Shown here piece after piece: positions 10,050 through 18,437 of a DNA stretch of 35,020 nucleotides. The stretch comes from Gemmatimonadota bacterium. Lineage in GTDB: Bacteria > Gemmatimonadota > Gemmatimonadetes > Longimicrobiales > Gaopeijiaceae. Numbering within the stretch: position 1 is the first letter of the stretch; each line of letters opens with the position of its first letter. Where the stretch lies: the NCBI GenBank assembly GCA_007120305.1, contig SKNW01000009.1:1-35020 (forward strand), in the 5' to 3' direction. A model generated the notes under the pieces. It was not told where the DNA came from. It was given only the letters and a program-made list of their open reading frames with translations, and did not search any database. A program made the position numbers and the translations under genes.

Positions 10050-11140
10050 GCTCGCCCCCCTGCGCGATCCCCACCCCGGGCCAGCGCTCGGTCCAGGAGG
10101 CGATCCAGGAGTCGATCCACCCCGGGTGCCGGATCAACCCGGAGCGTGAGCACACGGGGGGCCGGGACGGCCTCCGCGAGGGGAGCAAAGGCGGCGAGCT
10201 TCACGGCGTCCTTCTCGGTGGTGACGATGCGGCGCCCACCGGCCCGCTCCAGGATGCGACCCAGCTGCGCCTCGGTATAGGCATGGTGGTCCGGATAGGC
10301 CAGAAGTTCGAGGGAAGGCCCTTCGGGACCACCGCCGAGGCCCGCCTCGCGGAGCATTCGCTCCAGTTCCTGCGGATGCGCGATGGAAGCCACCGCCAGC
10401 ACCTCCTCTCCCGGTTCGGGGGGCTGGGCGGACTCTCCCCCCAGCGTCGTCCACCCGGAGGCCAGGATCCCCACCCGGCCCAGGGGGGGATGCTGTGGAA
10501 GGTCGTGGAGCACCACCAGGAGATCCTCCCCTGACCGGACCCCTTCGTCTCCCTTTCCGGTGACCAGGACGAGGGAGGCGCGCAGCAGCGACCCCAGGGG
10601 CTCCCGCCAGGGCCCGCGGGGGAGGAGTCGGGGCGGAAACGGATCGTGAGCCGACACGAGGACGATGTCCGCATCCCGAGCCAGGGCCCGGTGCTGGAAC
10701 CCGTCGTCAAGCACCACGACATCGGCGCCCTGGTCCACCGCCTCGAGCGCAGCCGCCACCCGGTCCGGATTGGCGATCACCGCCACCCGGGGGTGCCATC
10801 GCCGGTGGAGGGCGATCTCGTCCTCTCCGTATCCCCGGCTTACCACGGCGGGCGTGCACCCTCGGGCCACAAGGCGGTCCACGATCCACCCGGCCACAGG
10901 GGTCTTCCCGGTCCCTCCCACCGACAGGTTGCCCACCGAGATCACGGGGACCGGAACGGTACGGGATCGGAGGAGGCCGGTGTCAAAGGCCCGGTTCCTG
11001 AGCCGCACGGCAACACCGAAGAGGGCCGCCATCGGGGCGGTGACCGCAGTCAGAAGGGTGGCCGCCAGCGGTCCCGCATCCCCCTTCCAGTAGCGTCTGA
11101 CTCCGCGTTCCATGGTTCCCTGCCTCGGTGGGGGCTTCAT
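10046..11140 (-). CDS. lpxK: Tetraacyldisaccharide 4'-kinase
   Basis: P-loop SVGNLSVGGTGKTPVAGWIVDRL, LDDGFQHRALARDADIVLV. Start at MKPPPRQGTMERG gives an ATGA overlap with the upstream gene. Confidence 0.93.
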   Translation of the reverse strand: MKPPPRQGTMERGVRRYWKGDAGPLAATLLTAVTAPMAALFGVAVRLRNRAFDTGLLRSRTVPVPVISVGNLSVGGTGKTPVAGWIVDRLVARGCTPAVVSRGYGEDEIALHRRWHPRVAVIANPDRVAAALEAVDQGADVVVLDDGFQHRALARDADIVLVSAHDPFPPRLLPRGPWREPLGSLLRASLVLVTGKGDEGVRSGEDLLVVLHDLPQHPPLGRVGILASGWTTLGGESAQPPEPGEEVLAVASIAHPQELERMLREAGLGGGPEGPSLELLAYPDHHAYTEAQLGRILERAGGRRIVTTEKDAVKLAAFAPLAEAVPAPRVLTLRVDPAPGVDRLLDRLLDRALARGGDRAGGRA

Positions 11141-11943
11141 CGGGAGCCGCTCTCCGTTCCCCCGGGGCGAACCGGATCCGGGTTCTCCTGGTCCACCGTG
11201 TCGGTGAGGCGATTCAGTTCCTCCTCCACCTGCCGAGCCAGACGCTCGAGCCCTTCCTCGTCCAGTTCCCGATCCACATGGATGGGCGCCCCGTAGCGAA
11301 CCTCCACCCGGGCCAGCGGCCACGGGACCAGGAACCGGTCCCAGGAGTTCAGGCGCCACGCCCGACGCGCCCCGGCAGCCACCGGGATCAGGGGGGCTCC
11401 GGATCGCTGGGCAGCCAGAAGGACCCCAGGCTTGAGGTGTCGGGGCGGTCCCTTGGGTCCATCCGGGGTCACGGCCAGGTCCGAACCGCTGCGGAGGGCT
11501 CGGAGCATCCCCCGGAACGCTCGGGCACCGCCCCGGGTGCTGGACCCCCGCACCGTGAGAAAACCCCGGCGCTGTACCAGGCGGGCGATGAGTTCGCCGT
11601 CGCGATGTTCACTGATGAGGACCACGGCGCCCTCGTTGCGGTGGAGGTGAGCCAGGGGGAGGATGCGGGAATGCCAGAAGAGGAAGATGACGGGTTCGCC
11701 CCGCTCCCGAAACGCCTGGAACCCTGCCCGCCCATGGAGCTGGAATCGCCAGCTCCATCCCAGGAGCCAGAGAACTCCCGTGCCTGCCAGTTCCATGAGT
11801 CGGCGACGGGGTGGAAGAGGGGGGAATGCCGGGATGGCCGCGTCATCTTCCGCCGCGCTCTCGGTCCCTCCTGTCCCCCCTGTTCCTGCGGTCCCCCGCG
11901 CGGGTCCGGAACCCGCGGGACGGTTCCCCGTGTCTTCCTTCAC
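11137..11943 (-). CDS. DUF374-family lysophospholipid/lipid A acyltransferase
   Basis: FLFWHSRILPLAHLHRNEGAVVLISEHRDGELIARLVQRRGFLTVRGSSTRGGARAFRGML...VTPDGPKGPPRHLKPG matches the DUF374 pattern. Confidence 0.88.
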   Translation of the reverse strand: MKEDTGNRPAGSGPARGTAGTGGTGGTESAAEDDAAIPAFPPLPPRRRLMELAGTGVLWLLGWSWRFQLHGRAGFQAFRERGEPVIFLFWHSRILPLAHLHRNEGAVVLISEHRDGELIARLVQRRGFLTVRGSSTRGGARAFRGMLRALRSGSDLAVTPDGPKGPPRHLKPGVLLAAQRSGAPLIPVAAGARRAWRLNSWDRFLVPWPLARVEVRYGAPIHVDRELDEEGLERLARQVEEELNRLTDTVDQENPDPVRPGGTESGSR

Positions 11944-13154
11944 CGGAGCTCCTCTTCGCCGTTCCCGACGGCCGGCGCCTCCCCCTTGCCTCCGGGTCGG
12001 GGTCGAAGGGGAATTCCCCGCTCCAGGAGCACCTCCTCCACGAGCAGGGCCACACGTTCCGCCGCGCCCGGATCCCCGAGGCGGTCCCGGATGCGTGCCA
12101 GGCCCTCCAGCAAGGTCATGCGCGCGCCCCCCTCTTCCAGCAGGGGGAGAAGGGCTTCGGCCATTTTCGGACCCGTGACCTCGTCCTGAAGGAGCTCGGG
12201 CACCACCCGCCGGTCGGCCACGAGGTTCGCCAGGGCTACGTGCTTCACCCGGACGACTCTCCGGGCGATCCGCCAGGTTACCGGGTGGGTCCGGTACGCC
12301 ACCACGAAGGGCACGCCGGCCAGGGCAGCCTCCAGGGTCGTGGTCCCGGACTTGACCAGGGCCCCCCGGGCGTGAGCCAGAAGCCCCCGTCCATCGGTGA
12401 CCGCGGTCAGAGGTGCCCCGGAGGGGAGATGCTCCGGGAGGGCAAGCTCGACGCCCTGGGCCCGGGCCACCACAGGCTGGATCCCCGGACGGGCACGGGC
12501 GATCCGGTCGGCGGCATCCAGAAAGGGCGCCAGGTGACGCCGAATCTCCTGGGCCCGGGATCCCGGGAAGATGGCCAGGATTTCCCGGGCCGGGTCCAGT
12601 TCATGAGCCTGGCTGAAGGCGGCCCGGTCCGGGACCGCCCCGACATCGTCCAGGAGCGGATGGCCTACGTATCGTGCTTCCCCACCCACCGCCTCGAAGA
12701 GCTCCGCCTCGAAGGGAAGAATGACGGCGATCCGGTCGGCCTGCTCTGCCAGGCGAGCGGTGCGATGGGCCTTCCATGCCCAGACCTGCGGCGCGATGTA
12801 GTAGACCACCGGGATCCTCCGGGCGTGCGCCGCTGCCGTGATCCGCAGGTTGAACCCCGGGTAGTCGATGGGGACCACGAGGTCCACCCGCTCCGACGCC
12901 AGCAGCGCCTTCACCTGCCGCTCGAGGCGAAGAAAATACGGAAGACGGGTCACGACCTCGGCAAACCCCATGACGGCCAGCTCGTCCAGTCCGGCCAGGA
13001 GTTCCACACCCTCGGCGGCCATCCGTTCGCCCCCGGTGCCCAGGAGGCGGGCCGTTGGGAATCGGGACCGGAGGGCCCGTGCCAGATGGGCCCCGTGGAG
13101 ATCCCCGGAGGGTTCCCCTGCCAGGAGCAGGAGAACCGGGCGACGAGGGGTCAC
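11940..13154 (-). CDS. lpxB: Lipid-A-disaccharide synthase
   Basis: LLLLAGEPSGDLHGAHLARAL, YYIAPQVWAWKAHR, LAIFPGSRAQEIRRHLAPF. GTG start (VTPRRPVLLLLAGE) preferred over the listed ATG at 13226, which would overlap the upstream sORF. Confidence 0.9.
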   Translation of the reverse strand: MTPRRPVLLLLAGEPSGDLHGAHLARALRSRFPTARLLGTGGERMAAEGVELLAGLDELAVMGFAEVVTRLPYFLRLERQVKALLASERVDLVVPIDYPGFNLRITAAAHARRIPVVYYIAPQVWAWKAHRTARLAEQADRIAVILPFEAELFEAVGGEARYVGHPLLDDVGAVPDRAAFSQAHELDPAREILAIFPGSRAQEIRRHLAPFLDAADRIARARPGIQPVVARAQGVELALPEHLPSGAPLTAVTDGRGLLAHARGALVKSGTTTLEAALAGVPFVVAYRTHPVTWRIARRVVRVKHVALANLVADRRVVPELLQDEVTGPKMAEALLPLLEEGGARMTLLEGLARIRDRLGDPGAAERVALLVEEVLLERGIPLRPRPGGKGEAPAVGNGEEELR

Positions 13155-13167
13155 CGGGAGCCCCGGC

Positions 13168-13302
13168 TCAGTACCGGAAGGTGAGGTACCAGAACGCAAT
13201 GACGACCAGGGCGAGGAGCAGCGCAAGCACCTTGGGCGACTTCGGGGGCTTGGCGTCGGCGCCCGCCTTCTTTCGGCTACGACGTACGTGTATCAGCGAC
13301 AT
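13168..13302 (-). CDS. 44-aa single-pass membrane protein (sORF not in the ORF track)
   Basis: Own translation: MSLIHVRRSRKKAGADAKPPKSPKVLALLLALVVIAFWYLTFRY*. Basic N-terminus, one hydrophobic segment near the C-terminus, 26-bp overlap with the upstream gene, 13 bp before the lpxB GTG start. Confidence 0.65.
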   Translation of the reverse strand: MSLIHVRRSRKKAGADAKPPKSPKVLALLLALVVIAFWYLTFRY

Positions 13303-14311
13303 GGCGCAGGATCCGTGCTTCAATGGCGAGGGCGACCTCCAGGGCGCTTCGGCCCTCGACGCCGGAAACGGCCGGGGGGATGCGCCCGAGGGCCGCCTCC
13401 CGGAAGGAGTCCTGTTCGCGCCGCAGGGGCTCCGCGGGCTCGGCCTGGAGGGGAATGCGCTGGATGATGGACGAGAGGTCCCTGGCGAGGAGTCCGGCCA
13501 TGGCCGCTTCAGCCTCGGGTCCGGGCTGGAGCGCGGGAAGATCGGTCTTCAGTCGGAGGAACTCGCCCGTGCCGTTGGCCAGGTTCAGGCTCAGGTACCC
13601 CGACCGCTGGAAGATCCGAACCTTCCGAAGCCGCTCCAGCGAAACCCGGCTCGAGGTGAGGTTGGCCACGGCCCCGCCCTCGTAGGTGATCCGGGCGTTG
13701 GCAATGTCCACCGACGGGGTGAGGACAGGGGCCCCGGCGGCCTGGAATTCCTGAACCGGACGCCCCACGAGGCTGCCCACCAGGTCCACGTCGTGGATCA
13801 TCAGGTCCAGGACAACGGCGACGTCGGTGCCGCGCTCGGTGAAGGGAGCCAGGCGGTGAGACTCGATGAAGAGGGGTTGATCCAGGTAGGGTCGAGCCCC
13901 CACGACCGCCGTGTTGAAGCGCTCCACGTGCCCGACCTGCACCAGGGCCCCTCCCCGCGCGGCAGCATCCAGGATCCGATCGGCATCCTCCAGCGAGGGC
14001 GCGATGGGCTTCTCGATGAAGACATGGATCCCGCGCTCCAGCGCCTCTACGGCCACCGCGCAGTGGGTGATGGTCGGGGTGGCGATGATCACGGCATCCA
14101 CCTCGTCCAGGAGCGCACTCAGCGTCGGGAAGGCGCGCACGCCCAGTTCCTCGGCCACCTGGCGGGCGCGCTCCGGGTTGGCCTCGTGGATCCCGGCGAA
14201 GCGGGTCTCCGGAAGGTCCCGCGCGATGCGCGTGTGATGGAACCCCAGGCTCCCGGCGCCCACCACCCCCAGGCGAACGTCGGATCCCCCTCCCTGTGCC
14301 ATGCTCCCCAT
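13277..14311 (-). CDS. Gfo/Idh/MocA-family oxidoreductase, candidate UDP-GlcNAc 3-dehydrogenase (GnnA-like)
   Basis: Rossmann VRLGVVGAGSLGFHHTRIA, EKPIA and MIHDVDLV motifs; located between lpxA and lpxB. Confidence 0.85.
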   Translation of the reverse strand: MGSMAQGGGSDVRLGVVGAGSLGFHHTRIARDLPETRFAGIHEANPERARQVAEELGVRAFPTLSALLDEVDAVIIATPTITHCAVAVEALERGIHVFIEKPIAPSLEDADRILDAAARGGALVQVGHVERFNTAVVGARPYLDQPLFIESHRLAPFTERGTDVAVVLDLMIHDVDLVGSLVGRPVQEFQAAGAPVLTPSVDIANARITYEGGAVANLTSSRVSLERLRKVRIFQRSGYLSLNLANGTGEFLRLKTDLPALQPGPEAEAAMAGLLARDLSSIIQRIPLQAEPAEPLRREQDSFREAALGRIPPAVSGVEGRSALEVALAIEARILRHVADTRTS

Positions 14312-15102
14312 CAGAAGGTGACCCCGCGCTCGGAAGACTCGATGAATTCGATGAACTCGCCCACCTCACCCTCCATGGAAAGTTCCTCCCTGACCCGAAC
14401 CAGCGCCTGGGAGAGGTTCAGTTCGGAGTGGAAGAGCATGCGGTACGCCTTCTTGAGGGCAGCCCGTGATTCGGGCGGAAAGCCCCGGCGCTCGAGGCCC
14501 ACGGTGTTCAGCCCGTAGATCTTGGGGGGGTTTCCCGAGACCCGGCAGAAGGGGGCCACGTCCTGGGCGATGCGGGAAAGTCCTCCGATGAAGGCATGCC
14601 GACCGATGCGAACGAACTGGTGCATGGCCACGAGGCCACTGATGATCGCCCAGTCGTCGATGGTCACGTGCCCCGCCATCTGGGTCGCGTTGGAGATGAT
14701 GATGTGATCCCCGAGAACGCAGTCGTGGGCCACGTGCACGTACGCCATCAGGAGGCAGTCACTCCCCACCCGCGTCTCGCCGGAGGCCGACGTCCCCCGG
14801 TTCAGCGTCGCGTATTCACGGATCTGCGTGCGATCTCCGATGCGGAGCCAGGTCTCCTCCCCCTCGAACTTGAGATCCTGGGGATCGGTGCCGAGCACCG
14901 CCCCCTGGAAGATCCGGCATTCCTCGCCGATCTCGGTGTTCCGTTCCACGAGGACACCGGGACCGATCTCGGTGCCGGCCCCGACGCGGACCCCAGGACC
15001 CAGGATGACCCGGGGACCGACGGTGACGCCCGGACCCAGTTCTGCACCGGGATCCACCAGCGCGGTAGGATGGATCGTGACGGGCGAGGAGCCGGTCGTC
15101 AT
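14311..15102 (-). CDS. lpxA: UDP-N-acetylglucosamine acyltransferase
   Basis: Left-handed beta-helix hexapeptides; HVAHDCVLGDH (H125 region of E. coli), HQFVRIGRHAFIGGLSRIAQDV. Start at MTTGSSPVTIHPTALV, with ATGA overlap. Confidence 0.95.
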   Translation of the reverse strand: MTTGSSPVTIHPTALVDPGAELGPGVTVGPRVILGPGVRVGAGTEIGPGVLVERNTEIGEECRIFQGAVLGTDPQDLKFEGEETWLRIGDRTQIREYATLNRGTSASGETRVGSDCLLMAYVHVAHDCVLGDHIIISNATQMAGHVTIDDWAIISGLVAMHQFVRIGRHAFIGGLSRIAQDVAPFCRVSGNPPKIYGLNTVGLERRGFPPESRAALKKAYRMLFHSELNLSQALVRVREELSMEGEVGEFIEFIESSERGVTF

Positions 15103-16394
15103 CGGTCCATCACCCGGGCCATGAGCTCGGCCTCCGCCACCAGTCGCCCGGCCACGCGAGCCTCTCCCCGCATCCGGCAGATCCCGCGCCTGAACTGGAG
15201 GAGCTCCAGTTCGAACACCAGCTGGTCCCCCGGGGTCACCGGCCGTCTCCACTTCACCTTGTCCAGGCTCATGAAGTAGACAACCTTTTCCTCGGGCCGC
15301 TCGATGGTGTCCATGAGAAGGAGGCCGCCCACCTGGGCCATGGCCTCCACGATGAGAACCCCGGGCATGATGGGATGCCCGGGGTAGTGGCCCTGGAAGA
15401 AGGGCTCGTTGATCGTGACGTTCTTGAGACCGATGATGCGCTTGCCGGTCTCGAAGTGGATGATGCGGTCCACCAGGAGCATGGGATAGCGGTGGGGCAG
15501 GTACTCCATGATCTTGGCCGCGTCCACGATGGCCTCACCCTCCGGGTCCCTGCGGTGCTCCACCGCCAGGGTCCGGGCCAGCTCCACATTCCCCCGGTGG
15601 CTGGGGCGTTCAGCCACGACCTGGCCTTCGATGCGCATCCCCAGGAGCGCCAGGTCCCCCAGGAGGTCCCCGGCCTTGTGGCGGACGAACTCGTCGCGAA
15701 AGCGAAGCCCCTCCGGGTTGATCACGCCCGAGTCCGAGAGGACCACGGTGTTTTCCAGTGAACTCCCCAGCGCCCGACCTCGAGCCTGAAGCGCCTCGGC
15801 CTCGGCCTGAAAGCCGAAGGTACGGGCCGGTGCGATTTCGTCGCGGAAGCTTCCTGGCGTGAGGAGCCAGTTCCCCGACTGCCTCCGGATGGACGGGTGC
15901 TCGAAGTCCACCGTGACCCCCACCTGGTACCCCTCGCAGGGGGCCACCACGTAGCTCGTTCCGTCTCCCGCATCCACATGGAGGGCTCGCCGGACCTGGA
16001 GAACCGGGTAGGGGGCGTCCAGCTCCTCCGTGCCTGCCTCTTCCAGCGCCTCGAGCCAGGGAAGAAAACTCCCGTCCAGGATCGGCGGCTCCGGGCCGTC
16101 CAGCTCGATGAGAGCCGACGTCACCCCCGCGGCCACCAGGGCCGCCAGAAGGTGCTCAACGGTCAGGACCTGGTTGGTGTCGTCGGTCCCGAGCGAAGTC
16201 CCCAGGTCCGTGCCCACCACGTGGTCCAGCGTGGCAGGGATCTCCACGGCGTCGGCCAGATCGGTGCGAAGGAAGCGAAGGCCTCCGGCCCCTGGATCGG
16301 GATGGATCGTCAGCCGGGCCTCCCGCCCGGAGTGAACGCCGATGCCTGCCACGTGGACAGGACGGACCACGGTCCGATGTCTGGCACCCGTCAT
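15099..16394 (-). CDS. lpxC-fabZ: Bifunctional LpxC deacetylase / FabZ 3-hydroxyacyl-ACP dehydratase fusion
   Basis: LpxC: VEHLLAAL and HKAGDLLGD (catalytic/Zn motifs). FabZ: LPHRYPMLLVDRI...GHYPGHPIMPGVLIVEAMAQ. One continuous ORF; start trimmed to MTGARHRTVVRPVHVAGIG. Confidence 0.95.
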   Translation of the reverse strand: MTGARHRTVVRPVHVAGIGVHSGREARLTIHPDPGAGGLRFLRTDLADAVEIPATLDHVVGTDLGTSLGTDDTNQVLTVEHLLAALVAAGVTSALIELDGPEPPILDGSFLPWLEALEEAGTEELDAPYPVLQVRRALHVDAGDGTSYVVAPCEGYQVGVTVDFEHPSIRRQSGNWLLTPGSFRDEIAPARTFGFQAEAEALQARGRALGSSLENTVVLSDSGVINPEGLRFRDEFVRHKAGDLLGDLALLGMRIEGQVVAERPSHRGNVELARTLAVEHRRDPEGEAIVDAAKIMEYLPHRYPMLLVDRIIHFETGKRIIGLKNVTINEPFFQGHYPGHPIMPGVLIVEAMAQVGGLLLMDTIERPEEKVVYFMSLDKVKWRRPVTPGDQLVFELELLQFRRGICRMRGEARVAGRLVAEAELMARVMDR

Positions 16395-16491
16395 GTTGGA
16401 TCGATCACCCTTCCCTCGTGGACGCACGCGGACCCCGGGGGCCAAGGCCGACCACGAGGTTCCCGACCGGAAATAATGTAACACGGCCTCG

Positions 16492-17655
16492 TCATTTGGA
16501 CCCGCCCCCCGGTGGATGGCCTTCGGACACGGATTCCGACCCGGAGGCCAGGGCGGATTCCAGCGCCGCCTCCAGGCCCTCCACCCGGGTGCGGAGGGCC
16601 CGGAGTTCCCGGATCAGCTCCGGAACCCGGTACTGTCCCGCCACCCCGCGGAGATACTCCCGGCGGGGCCGGGCCGGGAAGCCCATCTGCGTCTCTCCGG
16701 GTGGCACATCGGCGATGACCCCCGCCTGGCCGGCGAGACGGGCACCGTCGCCCACCTCCAGGTGACCGCTAACGCCCACCTGCCCCCCCATGATCACGCC
16801 TCGCCCGATCCTGGAGGAGCCGGCCACGCCGACCTGGGCCACCAGGATGCTCGCCGCCCCCACGGTCACGTTGTGCCCCAGGTGGACGAGGTTGTCCAGC
16901 TTGCTCCCGGCGCCCAGTCGGGACTCCCCGATGGATCCCCGGTCGATGCAGCTGTTGGCGCCGATCTCCACCCCCTCCTCGATCACGCAGCCGCCCACCT
17001 GGGGAATCTTCCGGTGAACGCCGTCCTCGAACACGTACCCGAATCCGTCCACGCCGACCCGGACCCCGCTGTGCAGGATCACCCGGTCCTCCAGGACGGT
17101 CCCGGGGTAGAGAACGACCTGGGGAAGAAGGTGAACCTCCGCTCCGATGCGGGACCCGGCTCCCACCACGACGTGGGCCCCGATCCGACTCCCGGGGCCC
17201 ACCACGGCCTCCTCCTCCACCACCGCGTACGGGCCGATCCTGACCCCCGGGCCCAGGACCGCCGTGGGGTGCACCACGGCCGTCGCATGCACCTCGGCTT
17301 CCAGCGGGGCCTCCGGGAAGATCCGTTCCAGGATCCGCCGCATGGCCCGCTGCGGATCCGGAACCACGAGGCAGGGGCGAGGCGTCCGGTCAGGATCCGA
17401 AGCCTCCCGGCGAGCCACCGCCTGCACCAGCTCGGCCGTCACCAGCAGGGCACCCGCCCGGGACGTGGGAACTCGCTCCACGAAGCGGGTGCTGGAAAGG
17501 AGCCCCAGCTCCGTGGGACCGGCCCGGTCCAGCGTTCCCAGGCCGGTGATCTCCAGTTCCCCCCCGGTCTCCGGCGCCGGGACCCCCAGGATCTCCGCGA
17601 GCTCGGCCAGGGTTGGGAGGCGAAGGTCACGGGACCGCAGGGCGAAGCTGGTCAT
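16492..17655 (-). CDS. lpxD: UDP-3-O-(3-hydroxyacyl)glucosamine N-acyltransferase
   Basis: Hexapeptide repeats; GVDGFGYVFEDGVHRKIPQVGGCVIEEGVEIGANSCIDRGSIGESRLGAGSKLDNLVHLGHNV. Confidence 0.95.
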   Translation of the reverse strand: MTSFALRSRDLRLPTLAELAEILGVPAPETGGELEITGLGTLDRAGPTELGLLSSTRFVERVPTSRAGALLVTAELVQAVARREASDPDRTPRPCLVVPDPQRAMRRILERIFPEAPLEAEVHATAVVHPTAVLGPGVRIGPYAVVEEEAVVGPGSRIGAHVVVGAGSRIGAEVHLLPQVVLYPGTVLEDRVILHSGVRVGVDGFGYVFEDGVHRKIPQVGGCVIEEGVEIGANSCIDRGSIGESRLGAGSKLDNLVHLGHNVTVGAASILVAQVGVAGSSRIGRGVIMGGQVGVSGHLEVGDGARLAGQAGVIADVPPGETQMGFPARPRREYLRGVAGQYRVPELIRELRALRTRVEGLEAALESALASGSESVSEGHPPGGGSK

Positions 17656-17789
17656 GGCTCGATCTCCATGGGCAGAGGGAACGCAGGGGGCGCCTCCGGG
17701 AACCGGAATGCGACCGGGCTCCCCCGCCCGCGTCCGGATCGGCGCGGCGAGGGAGCCCGGGGGACGTCAAGGACCTCGAGAGACGGACG

Positions 17790-18317
17790 TCAGTTGCCAC
17801 CCGAGGCAGTCTGCTGCAGCCGCCGGAGCACCTCGCCCGTCAGATCCAGCGCGGGGTCGGCCGCGATGATGGCCCGAGCGGCCGTGTCGAAGATCAGGGC
17901 GTAGCTCCCCTCCTCGCGGATCTGCTCGATGACCAGCGACATCTGCTCGAGGATGGGTTCCACCAGTTCCTGACGCTTCCGGCTGGCCTCCTCGTCGATC
18001 TCCTCGATGCGCCCCTGGTACTCCATTTCCTTGCGACGGATCTCCTGCTGCCGCGCCTCTCGGGCTTCGGGCGTCAGATTCCGCTCCTGCTGCTGGTAGG
18101 CGGTGATGAGGCGATCGAGCTCCTCACCGAGTCGCTGCATCTCCCCGCGGTAACGATCCATCTCCCGGTCGAAGGCCTGCTGTGCCTCGCGGGAGCCGGG
18201 CGCCTCGGCCAGGATGGCCTGGGAGTCGATGTACCCGATCCGCGGCGTCTGGGCCTCCACCGTGGTGGCTGCGCCGAGAAGGAGGAGGCCGCCGAGGGCC
18301 AACGAAAGAACGCGCAT
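17790..18317 (-). CDS. OmpH/Skp-family periplasmic chaperone
   Basis: Signal peptide plus IGYIDSQAILAEAPGSREAQQAFDREMDRYRGEMQRL; follows bamA and precedes lpxD. Confidence 0.9.
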   Translation of the reverse strand: MRVLSLALGGLLLLGAATTVEAQTPRIGYIDSQAILAEAPGSREAQQAFDREMDRYRGEMQRLGEELDRLITAYQQQERNLTPEAREARQQEIRRKEMEYQGRIEEIDEEASRKRQELVEPILEQMSLVIEQIREEGSYALIFDTAARAIIAADPALDLTGEVLRRLQQTASGGN

Positions 18318-18437
18318 GATCAGACTTCTCCAATGAAAGTGCTGCGGGCGGGCCCTCTGCCCGAACTCCGCCTGTTGACCGCCTGGCCGGGAACGTTGCC
18401 CCGATCCGTTATCGGCCCCCGCCCTGCCCGGTCCCGG

